From an uncultured Paraprevotella sp. (GTDB lineage Bacteria; Bacteroidota; Bacteroidia; Bacteroidales; Bacteroidaceae), in the NCBI GenBank assembly GCA_900548345.1, contig URKA01000032.1, positions 1-38,122 on the forward strand: a DNA stretch of 38,122 bases, written 5' to 3'. Positions 8,165-15,450 of the stretch are shown piece after piece (position 1 is the first letter of the stretch; every line of letters starts with the position of its first letter). The notes beneath the pieces were generated by a model that had not been told where the DNA came from, ran no database searches, and saw only the letters and a list, made by a program, of their open reading frames with translations. The position numbers were made by a program, and so were the translations under genes.

Positions 8165-8830
8165 TTAATTAAAGGTATGTATCGTTCCGCCATTGGAACC
8201 GGCGTATTTTTTCAGCAGTTGCTGTATGAATGTGGCACAGGCCGTCACTTGCTCCCGGTTGCCGTCATAACCGTTGACCAGGACCAGAAGTCGCGTGGTG
8301 GAGCAGCCCAGTTTCGTGCGCTCGTGGTCGCTTGTCGGTGTGCCGATACCGCCTTGGGCGTCACGATATACAGGCAGTCCTTCGATATTCAGTGCGCCAC
8401 GTCCGATTCCCTCATAAGGCTCTCCGGCTTTTCCTATACCCAAGGTGAGTGTGTCGCCTTCTATCTTGTCTGCATCGAAGCCCCCTATGGAATATCCGTA
8501 TACAATGGAGGCAAGGTTGATAAGGTCTACGACCGTATCGATTTGGTACAAGTCTTTGCCTTGCAGTATCCTGCGCACCAAGGCTTCACCGGAAGGGCGG
8601 TAGCGGCTGGGGTCTTTCCCGCATTTCTTATAGGCCGTCCTTGTGGCCTGTATGGCTGGCATTTCTTTGACGGATTCGGTAGTGAACTTGCTGCAATAGT
8701 TTTCACTGAAAGCGTGTATCTCGTCCCATAGTGCTGTGCAATAAGGGGTGTTGGTGATTTCAGCCTCCAGTGCAGCCCCGACAAACTGTGGGCATGCCGC
8801 CTTGATTTCTTCGGATACGATAATTTTCAT
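8165..8830 (-). CDS. B3/B4 (PheT-type) tRNA-editing-domain protein
   Basis: A stand-alone 221-residue protein with the B3/B4 domain found in the beta subunit of phenylalanyl-tRNA synthetase, where it houses editing of mis-charged tRNA. Recognisable features are AIQATRTAYKKCGKDPSRYRPS and the LYQIDTVVDLINLASIVYGYSIGGFDADKI segment, both characteristic of free-standing B3/B4 proteins. There is no signal peptide, so it is cytoplasmic, unlike both neighbours. It follows the porin gene by 30 nt and precedes the secreted protein by 12 nt. The substrate is unknown; a trans-editing role is inference from the domain. Confidence 0.85.
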   Translation of the reverse strand: MKIIVSEEIKAACPQFVGAALEAEITNTPYCTALWDEIHAFSENYCSKFTTESVKEMPAIQATRTAYKKCGKDPSRYRPSGEALVRRILQGKDLYQIDTVVDLINLASIVYGYSIGGFDADKIEGDTLTLGIGKAGEPYEGIGRGALNIEGLPVYRDAQGGIGTPTSDHERTKLGCSTTRLLVLVNGYDGNREQVTACATFIQQLLKKYAGSNGGTIHTFN

Positions 8831-8860
8831 GGGTGTCTTGTGTGTGTATGACTTGTCGGT

Positions 8861-9964
8861 TTAAAAACGCCAGTAGAGCTGTACTTCTCCGGTATTGTAG
8901 TGGCGGTCTCCCGTATAGCCGTTATCCTCTATAAATCCGTATATACCTTGTAGTTTCAGGTTCTTATGGAAGTAATAGTTGACAGACATTCCATAGATGC
9001 TTTTTTGGGTGTCCTTGTTCTTGCAGTCCCTGTATACGTCCCATTTTCCGTAGATTTTGCAGCGGGAAGTCACGGGAACGCCTACCATGGCATACCATCC
9101 GTCGGCCTTGTCTCTGCCTTTCACGGAAACATCCCCATTGTCGCTCACGGCATAGTCTGCCACTTTGTGTCCCTGGCTCATGATGTATTCGCCTCTGACC
9201 GACCAGCGCGATTCGTATTTCACGCCAAATGCCATACGGTTACGGTCAACTGTGATTTTCCGTCCGTTCATGTTCTTGCTATAGTTTCCTGCCCATCCGA
9301 AAGCTCCGACACAAAGGTTTCTGACGGGAGCCACCCAAAGTCCTCCTATGATGTCCTTGGTGTCATTCCGGTCGGCATGGTTGATGCCCTGTCCGTTGAA
9401 CGCGCCAACCTGATAATGCAAGAAGCTATGCCCGTCTTTCCGGGAGTTGAACAGGTCTCCCTGAATCTGTATGCCCATGTCGCGTCCGTTGCTTGAATGT
9501 TCGCCTACACGGTCCGACATGCCGGCCAGTCGGCTTACAGCCTGTGAATAGGCCCCGAATCCTATATCCCACGGATTCATGGGGTTTTCAAAGGTAAAGC
9601 CGCGTTTGAACTGTCCGAACCTGACCGACAGGAAATCGTATCTTTTCCATTCCGCCCATGCATCGAGTACGCGTGCTCCTTTTTCGTCGTTTCCGCCGGC
9701 CACTCCACACAGTTCCACCTGTAATTTATAGGAGAAGTCCCTTATTTTTCCGTCTACGTATGCCCTTGCATACCGGAGGTCGAAGGACGAATGCGATTCG
9801 TTTTTACTATCCAAATCCTGGTCGTTGAAGGCTGCCTTGCCCACGACATATCCGCCGAATCGGGTATTCTGCTTGATGTCTTCCCACCATTTTCCTTTGT
9901 TCTCCTGTGCTCCGGTCCGGAGGGTGAGCAGTAAGCCGGCTACGGCTATGAGTATCTTTTTCAT
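8861..9964 (-). CDS. Outer-membrane porin, phosphate-selective porin O/P family
   Basis: A 367-residue outer-membrane beta-barrel. The first ~19 residues are a signal peptide (MKKILIAVAGLLLTLRTGAQ). The remainder has repeated alternating amphipathic strands with aromatic ends, and it finishes with QLYWRF, a terminal Phe as expected of BamA substrates. The internal segments FDLRYARAYVDGKI and DAWAEWKRYDFLSVRFGQFK match the porin O/P family (PF07396). Phosphate or polyanion uptake is known for Pseudomonas relatives; specificity cannot be read here. It heads a three-gene minus-strand set and has its own -7 box. Confidence 0.88.
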   Translation of the reverse strand: MKKILIAVAGLLLTLRTGAQENKGKWWEDIKQNTRFGGYVVGKAAFNDQDLDSKNESHSSFDLRYARAYVDGKIRDFSYKLQVELCGVAGGNDEKGARVLDAWAEWKRYDFLSVRFGQFKRGFTFENPMNPWDIGFGAYSQAVSRLAGMSDRVGEHSSNGRDMGIQIQGDLFNSRKDGHSFLHYQVGAFNGQGINHADRNDTKDIIGGLWVAPVRNLCVGAFGWAGNYSKNMNGRKITVDRNRMAFGVKYESRWSVRGEYIMSQGHKVADYAVSDNGDVSVKGRDKADGWYAMVGVPVTSRCKIYGKWDVYRDCKNKDTQKSIYGMSVNYYFHKNLKLQGIYGFIEDNGYTGDRHYNTGEVQLYWRF

Positions 9965-9986
9965 CAGTACGGTTGTTGTTTCCGTG

Positions 9987-9994
9987 CAAAGTTA
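9987..9994 (-). promoter_or_regulatory. -7 box for the porin gene
   Basis: The minus strand reads TAACTTTG, a TAnnTTTG match 22 nt before the porin start codon. The -33 region is only a weak TTTC about 20 bp upstream. Confidence 0.55.
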
Positions 9995-10107
9995 GTAAAA
10001 AACCGATAAATGCCGAAATGTGCAAGAGGAGTTGTCGTTGTCGGACATAAATCGGGACTGATGGACGAAAAAAGGGGAAAAGCGCCATGTATTATGGAGT
10101 TTTTTTG

Positions 10108-10115
10108 TACTTTTG
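10108..10115 (+). promoter_or_regulatory. -7 box for the M6 peptidase gene
   Basis: TACTTTTG matches TAnnTTTG and ends 19 nt before the ATG at 10135. It lies inside the longest upstream reading frame, so it supports the internal start. Confidence 0.5.
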
Positions 10116-10134
10116 TCAAAAATATTGTGTTGAG

Positions 10135-12096
10135 ATGAGATTTCTATATTCGATATTGTTGTGTTTTGCCGTTTGGCAACTTCATGCCGTGCCGGCACGC
10201 CGGCAGTTTTTCAAGGCCCGGATGGCTGACGGAACATTCCAGACCATCCGTTTTTGCGGTGATGAGAACCGCAGTTTCTATTTGAGTGAAGACGGTTATA
10301 TTGTCGAGCCGGACACTTCGGGAGCATTTTATGTCAAGACGCAAAGGCGGCCGGAGGAACTGCCTCTGTTGCGCACGGCGCGTGCCGGCGGTATAGGTTT
10401 GCCGGAGACGGCACCCATCCGTCCGGTCGGAAGTCCGAAAATCCCCGTGATATTGGTTAATTTCAGCGACGAGAAGATGACGGTGGCCGACACCGAAGAG
10501 GAGATCGGAACTTACTTTGACCTGTTCTGTAACGGCACGCGCGACGGTAAACTCTATAAGGGTGCGGGAAGCTACGGCTCGGTGCGCGATTACTTCGTGC
10601 AGCAGAGCGACAGTATATTCCAGCCGGAATTCGTGATTATCGGTCCGGTGACGCTGAGCCGCCCCATGGCATATTACGGGCAAAATTCCTCCACAGGAGT
10701 GAAGGATGTCAACTTCAAGGAGTTTTGCAGCGAGGCGCTGGGGCTGGCCATGGAAAAATTTCCTCAGATTGCCACCGAATTCGACAATGACGGGAACGGT
10801 ACGGTCGATTTGGCCTTTTTCATTTATGCCGGACTGCCGGAATCGGACCCAGGTGTGACATCCGATGCCATCTGGCCGAAAGAGCTGATTAGCCCCACGA
10901 GCGTGGACGGGGTGATGATATCGGTGATGGCCTGTTGCAGCGAGTTGTGCAAGCTCTCCTCCGGCATCCGTCCTTCGGGCGTGGGAGCGATGTGTCATGA
11001 GGTGTCGCACTCGTTGGGATTGCCCGACCAGTACGATACCAATTACAAGGCAATCGGCATGTCTTACTGGTCGTTGATGGATTCGGGCAATTATTGCGGC
11101 AACGGGTTTTCTCCCTGCGGAATGACCGGCTACGAGCGCGACTTCCTGAACTGGCGTCCGGTGCGGACACTGACGGAAAGCTGTACGGTGAGGTTGCGTC
11201 CGCTTGAAGCGGGCGGCACGGCGTGCAAGATTGTGAATGAGGCCAACACCGACGAATACTATATCGTAGAGAACCGCGCAGCCGCGGGATGGGATCAGTC
11301 GCAGGCCAGACTGGGGCACGGCATGATGGTGGTGCACGTGGATTACAACAAGTCGGCATGGACATCGAACCGGCTGAACACGGATGCCACGCATCAGAGA
11401 ATGACATTCATTCCGGCCAACAACATGTATGTTGGCCCCAACAACGCCACCTCGGCATCTGAATTGAGGGAAGCCATGTCAGGACAACCTTATCCGGGGG
11501 CAACAGGCAATATGTGGCTGGACGATGATTCCGAACCGGCCGCATCCGTCTTTACGGGCGGATTCATGGGCAAGCCCATACGGCAGATACGGGAAATGGA
11601 GAACGGTGACATCGTGTTCAAGTTTATGCCGAAAGGTACGCTGTCCGTTCCCTCCTCGCTCAGTACCGGAACTCAGGAAGGGACAAGCCTTACGCTTGTG
11701 TGGCAGGAAGTGCCCGAAGCGGAATGTTATGCCGTGGAGGTTTACGGCGTATCGGAAAATGATGAAATCACCACGGAACTGCTGTTCAGTGCCGACTCCC
11801 TGTCGACCGTCTCGTGTCAGGTGAAAGTGGGAGAGACCGAAAGCCGGAAAGTGGCCTGCCGTGTGAAAGCCATGGCAGATACATACGAGGATTCCGAATT
11901 CTCCGACTGTCTTCTTGCAACGCTTCCCGCCACGTCCATCAGCGAAGTACGGGCGGAAAACCAGTCGGGGACGGTTGAAGTATACAATCTGCAAGGCATC
12001 CGGGTGGGTACTTCAATAGAGGTGCTGAACAACCTGCCTGCCGGCGTATACGTGTTGCGCACGGGAAACAAGGTGCGGAAAGTGACTATACATTAA
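10135..12096 (+). CDS. Secreted M6-family metallopeptidase with C-terminal sorting-like domain
   Basis: A zinc peptidase of the M6 (immune-inhibitor-A-like) family, about 653 residues. The N-terminus MRFLYSILLCFAVWQLHAVPA is a signal peptide, which together with the promoter position favours the start at 10135 over 10087. The zinc site is HEVSH at bases 10996-11010, followed by SLGLPDQYD. A DNDGNGTVD loop upstream could bind calcium. After the catalytic domain (to about residue 490) comes a fibronectin-III-like region (about 520-620), then a short C-terminal domain VEVYNLQGIRV...NLPAGVYVLRTGNKVRKVTI of the T9SS type A kind. It is followed 19 nt later by a DUF4923 gene. Extracellular proteolysis is the likely role; the substrate is unknown. 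Confidence 0.9.
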   Translation: MRFLYSILLCFAVWQLHAVPARRQFFKARMADGTFQTIRFCGDENRSFYLSEDGYIVEPDTSGAFYVKTQRRPEELPLLRTARAGGIGLPETAPIRPVGSPKIPVILVNFSDEKMTVADTEEEIGTYFDLFCNGTRDGKLYKGAGSYGSVRDYFVQQSDSIFQPEFVIIGPVTLSRPMAYYGQNSSTGVKDVNFKEFCSEALGLAMEKFPQIATEFDNDGNGTVDLAFFIYAGLPESDPGVTSDAIWPKELISPTSVDGVMISVMACCSELCKLSSGIRPSGVGAMCHEVSHSLGLPDQYDTNYKAIGMSYWSLMDSGNYCGNGFSPCGMTGYERDFLNWRPVRTLTESCTVRLRPLEAGGTACKIVNEANTDEYYIVENRAAAGWDQSQARLGHGMMVVHVDYNKSAWTSNRLNTDATHQRMTFIPANNMYVGPNNATSASELREAMSGQPYPGATGNMWLDDDSEPAASVFTGGFMGKPIRQIREMENGDIVFKFMPKGTLSVPSSLSTGTQEGTSLTLVWQEVPEAECYAVEVYGVSENDEITTELLFSADSLSTVSCQVKVGETESRKVACRVKAMADTYEDSEFSDCLLATLPATSISEVRAENQSGTVEVYNLQGIRVGTSIEVLNNLPAGVYVLRTGNKVRKVTIH

Positions 12097-12115
12097 TATA
12101 TATAATAAGAAGAAA

Positions 12116-12769
12116 ATGAGAAAAATGAATTTGAAAGCGATTTTAATGTGTGCCGGACTGTTTTTTGCCGTCAATTCGCAGGCACAGTTGGAAAATCTCC
12201 TGAAGGGTGCCTTGGGCGGAAATTCCTCACAGACCGAACAGACCTCCACGACAGCCGGCGGCATCACGTCTATATTGAAGAACCTTATAGGAACAGCCGA
12301 TGTGAACAGTTCTTCGCTGAACGGCACATGGGTGTATGAAAGTCCGGCCGTAGTGTTTGAATCCTCCAATCTGCTGAAGAAAGCCGGAGGCTCACTGATA
12401 ACGGGAACAATAGAGAAAAAAATGCAGACCTACCTGACGAAGATAGGGTTCGCGCCCGGAAAAGTGCAGATTACATTCGACGGCAACAGCAAATACACCA
12501 TGAAAATCGGAACAAGGGAGAGCAACGGAACTTATACCGTAGAGGGCAGCAATATCACGCTGACGCGCGAAGGATTGCTCAGCCACCCCGTGACGGCCAA
12601 TGTGGCAGTGGTAGGCAAAGAGCTGCAGATGACGTTCAAGGCCGACAAACTGCTGGAGTTCTTTACGAAACTTTCAAGTTTCTCTTCCAGTACGACACTG
12701 AGCACAATCAGTTCGCTGGCCGGAAATTATGACGGCATGCAGGTGGGTTTCCAGTTCAAGAAACAGTAG
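12116..12769 (+). CDS. DUF4923-family exported protein
   Basis: A 217-residue exported protein with signal peptide (MRKMNLKAILMCAGLFFAVNSQAQ; a start at Met4 is also possible). The mature part starts with a Ser/Thr-rich low-complexity stretch, then LNGTWVYESPAVVFES and SNGTYTVEGSNITLT, typical of the DUF4923 lipocalin-like family common in Bacteroidales. No enzymatic motif is visible and the function is unknown. It lies 19 nt after the M6 peptidase gene and before a good terminator, so the two form a small operon. Confidence 0.82.
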   Translation: MRKMNLKAILMCAGLFFAVNSQAQLENLLKGALGGNSSQTEQTSTTAGGITSILKNLIGTADVNSSSLNGTWVYESPAVVFESSNLLKKAGGSLITGTIEKKMQTYLTKIGFAPGKVQITFDGNSKYTMKIGTRESNGTYTVEGSNITLTREGLLSHPVTANVAVVGKELQMTFKADKLLEFFTKLSSFSSSTTLSTISSLAGNYDGMQVGFQFKKQ

Positions 12770-12794
12770 GAGAAAACCTCGCCGATGGAAAGCG

Positions 12795-12847
12795 CGGGTG
12801 TGTTGAAACGCCGACAACGGGTTTCGACACACTCGTTTTTTTATGGA
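12795..12847 (+). terminator. Terminator of the M6 peptidase-DUF4923 operon
   Basis: A 12-bp stem with one G-T wobble (12798-12809 with 12821-12832), extended by three further pairs, is followed by seven T. It starts about 26 nt after the DUF4923 stop codon. Confidence 0.85.
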
Positions 12848-12915
12848 TAAAACTTTACAGAAAAATGCGCGGACGAAAGATGGCTGAATTTTGCCGCTGA
12901 GAACCCGAAAACGCA

Positions 12916-12987
12916 CACCTGTGACCGATGAATCCTTCACCTGTGACCGATGGATTCTTCACCTGTGAGCATTTCATCGCACACCTG
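12916..12987. repeat. Four CACCTG elements phased at exactly 22 bp
   Basis: CACCTG begins at 12916, 12938, 12960 and 12982. The first two units (CACCTGTGACCGATG + 7) are almost identical; the third shares CACCTGTGA and the fourth only CACCTG. They lie in the 340-nt stretch between the DUF4923 and the 13108 genes, which otherwise holds the terminator above and a 9-bp long-range inverted repeat (13015-13023 with 13096-13104) just beyond the stop of the minus-strand gene. No gene is visible in this stretch. Confidence 0.8.
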
Positions 12988-13107
12988 TTTTCACTTTCAG
13001 GCAGCTTCGGAAATGCCGGAAAGAAGAAAGGTGCAAGATGTAATATTGTGATATACAGAAGATTGGTTTTGCATAATCTGAAAGATGCAAGCCCCCTTTC
13101 CGGCAGG

Positions 13108-13521
13108 TTACTTTTTGCGTGCGAAGGTAAGTTTCTGCGGAATCTTGACCAGTTTTTTATTGACAACTTTCTTTACAGCCATGCCGTTTTGGAACTCCAG
13201 CAGATAAGTGGAATCATTCTTCATTGTCAGTCGGCCTTCCTGTGTTTCGGAACCAAGGTCGTTCGACAATCGTATAACCGCAGTCCTCTCATCCAGAACT
13301 TTAGCCGACGTGATCATCCAAATGCCATAAATATTACCGTTCATGTACCCGTTCATAGGGCCGAACATGTCCATTCCGGGCACGTTGACGGTCTCTTCAT
13401 ATAAGTCGATATGCAGATTGATTTGGTTTTCACTGTCGAAGAGTGAGCCTTTGAAAGTTTTTTGCGCGCACAGGAAGCAAGAAAACAGACAAAGTGCAAA
13501 AGAAAAAATCGCCTTTTTCAT
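13108..13521 (-). CDS. Small exported protein of unknown function
   Basis: A 137-residue protein (139 if it starts at 13527) with a clear signal peptide, MKKAIFSFALCLFSCFLCAQ. The mature part is beta-rich with LIDLY-like strands, a glycine/methionine-rich turn GPMNGYMNGN, and the C-terminal NDSTYLLEFQNG segment. I do not recognise a family; the fold pattern resembles small Bacteroidales lipocalin-like or DUF-type periplasmic proteins but this is weak. It faces the DUF4923 operon convergently and is divergent from the glycogen synthase gene. No clear -7 box is seen before it, only TATCTTGC at about 13572 on the minus strand. Confidence 0.7.
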   Translation of the reverse strand: MKKAIFSFALCLFSCFLCAQKTFKGSLFDSENQINLHIDLYEETVNVPGMDMFGPMNGYMNGNIYGIWMITSAKVLDERTAVIRLSNDLGSETQEGRLTMKNDSTYLLEFQNGMAVKKVVNKKLVKIPQKLTFARKK

Positions 13522-13688
13522 GTTCAAAAGTTTTATTGTCGAATAAAGATAGCACTACCGTGCAAGATACGGAAGTATCTTAACTATTTTTTTGTTTAAT
13601 TATTGTATGGATACTTTATTGTGTAATGATTTATTCTTTCCGAAAAAGTCTTTTTGCCATTGGCGTACTGAATATTGAACATTTCAGT

Positions 13689-13719
13689 TTTGATTTTGCG
13701 GTATTTTTTCGTACCTTTG
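13689..13719 (+). promoter_or_regulatory. Promoter of the glycogen synthase-phosphorylase operon
   Basis: TTTG at 13689-13692 and TACCTTTG at 13712-13719 with a 19-bp spacer form a full Bacteroidetes -33/-7 promoter. The glycogen synthase ATG at 13742 is 22 nt downstream; the upstream in-frame ATG at 13721 would fall at or before the transcription start. Confidence 0.78.
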
Positions 13720-13741
13720 CATGCGTTTTAAAAGGTTAAGA

Positions 13742-15418
13742 ATGAATAAAAAGGTATATTTTCCGGATTTTATCTTTGAGTCGAGTTGGGAAGTTTGCAA
13801 TAAAGTCGGAGGAATCTATACGGTTCTATCCACTCGTGCGAAAACTTTGCAGGACGTATTGAAAGACAAGATTATATTCATAGGTCCTGACTTTTGGAAA
13901 GACAAAACAAATCCCCTGTTTAAGGAAGACTCGAAACTACTGAGTGACTGGCGTGAAAAGGCTGCGAAAGAAGGGCTTGTAATTCGTGTGGGGCGCTGGA
14001 ATATTCCGGGAAAGCCCATAGCCGTACTGGTGGATTTCAACCCCTATTTTTCCCTCAAGAACGATATATACACTCAGGCATGGCAAGACTTCGGCGTGGA
14101 TTCCCTTCACGCCTACGGCGATTACGACGAAGCATCCATGTTCTCGTACGCGGCTGCCCTGGTGGTGGAAAGCTATTATAATAATGTATTGAAAGGTAAG
14201 TGCGACAATGTCATCTACCAGGCTCATGAATGGATGACCGGACTTGGCGCATTGTATATAAAGAAACACGTGCCCGAAATCGCCACGGTTTTCACTACGC
14301 ACGCCACGAGTATCGGACGCTCCATAGCCGGCAACCACAAGCCTCTCTATGAATACCTGTTCGCTTACAACGGCAATCAGATGGCGCAAGAGTTGAATAT
14401 GGAGTCAAAACACTCCATCGAAAGGGCCACGGCACACAATGTGGATTGTTTCACCACTGTGAGCGACGTGACCGACAGAGAGTGCGCGGAATTGCTGGAC
14501 AAACCGGCCGATGTGATTCTCAAGAACGGATTCGAAAAAGATTTCGTTCCGCCTAAGTCGCGCTTCGCACAGAAACGCAAGGCGGCAAGGAAGAAACTCC
14601 GCGAAGTGGCCTCTGCTTTGCTGGGAATGGAAATCGACGACGATGTGATGATTGTGGCCACAAGCGGACGGTATGAGTTCAAGAACAAGGGAATAGACGT
14701 GTACTTGGAGGCGCTGAACCGTTCCCTTCGCAACAAGGAACTCGGCAAGCAGGTGCTGGCATTCATACAAGTGCCCGGATGGGTGGCATCTCCCCGCGAG
14801 GATTTGCAGGAACGTCTGAAGTCCGGCCGGAAATACGATACGCCCTTGCAATGGCCGCTACTCACACATTGGCTGCATGACTATACCCACGACCAGGTAA
14901 TCGACAACATGAAACGGTATAACATGTGGAGCCGCCCCGAAGATAAGGTAAAAGTGGTATTCGTACCCTGTTATCTGGACGGCAATGACGGTATCTTCAA
15001 CATGCACTACTATGACCTTCTCATCGGTAACGACCTTTGTATCTATCCCTCATATTATGAACCCTGGGGTTATACCCCGCTCGAAAGCGTGGCTTTCCAT
15101 GTGCCGTGCATCACAACCAACCTTTCCGGTTTCGGCGTGTGGGTGAACCGCCTGCTGGGTAGGGACGGAGAACTCAAGGACGGTGTACAGGTGATTCGGC
15201 GCGGTGACTACAACTATTCGGAAGTGGCCGATGCCATAAAGGATGCCATAGCCGAGATGGCTGCATTCAGCAAGGAAGAAACTGAAGCAGCCCGCGACAA
15301 CGCAGCCCGCATATCGGAACATGCCCTGTGGAAAAACTTCATCAAGGATTACTACGAGGCATACGATTTTGCGCTGAGAAAAGCCAAACAGCGCAATGAA
15401 CAAACAGAAAAGAGATAA
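13742..15418 (+). CDS. Glycogen synthase, GT3 (eukaryote-like) family
   Basis: This enzyme elongates glycogen by adding glucose from a nucleotide sugar to alpha-1,4-glucan chains. The N-terminus FESSWEVCNKVGGIYTVLSTRA is the hallmark of GT3 (GYS-type) synthases rather than the bacterial GT5 GlgA. Other GT3 signatures are YQAHEWMTGLGALY, TTHATSIGRSIAG and the C-terminal nucleotide-sugar segment YPSYYEPWGYTPLES with the GT-B Glu. The product is 558 residues; GT3 enzymes in Bacteroidetes are of similar length and shorter than eukaryotic ones. A phosphorylase gene follows after 32 nt, so synthesis and breakdown of glycogen are encoded together. Confidence 0.93.
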   Translation: MNKKVYFPDFIFESSWEVCNKVGGIYTVLSTRAKTLQDVLKDKIIFIGPDFWKDKTNPLFKEDSKLLSDWREKAAKEGLVIRVGRWNIPGKPIAVLVDFNPYFSLKNDIYTQAWQDFGVDSLHAYGDYDEASMFSYAAALVVESYYNNVLKGKCDNVIYQAHEWMTGLGALYIKKHVPEIATVFTTHATSIGRSIAGNHKPLYEYLFAYNGNQMAQELNMESKHSIERATAHNVDCFTTVSDVTDRECAELLDKPADVILKNGFEKDFVPPKSRFAQKRKAARKKLREVASALLGMEIDDDVMIVATSGRYEFKNKGIDVYLEALNRSLRNKELGKQVLAFIQVPGWVASPREDLQERLKSGRKYDTPLQWPLLTHWLHDYTHDQVIDNMKRYNMWSRPEDKVKVVFVPCYLDGNDGIFNMHYYDLLIGNDLCIYPSYYEPWGYTPLESVAFHVPCITTNLSGFGVWVNRLLGRDGELKDGVQVIRRGDYNYSEVADAIKDAIAEMAAFSKEETEAARDNAARISEHALWKNFIKDYYEAYDFALRKAKQRNEQTEKR

Positions 15419-15450
15419 ATACTTAAATACAAATTAAATATTGAGAGTAT

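Noticed and set aside
10144..11394. 416-codon minus-strand frame opposite the M6 peptidase
   Set aside because: Antisense shadow; rich in His/Arg/Gln without any domain pattern, while the sense strand encodes an intact HExxH peptidase.
12916..12987. CRISPR-like array
   Set aside because: The period is only 22 bp with no room for spacers and units decay within four copies; no cas genes are nearby.
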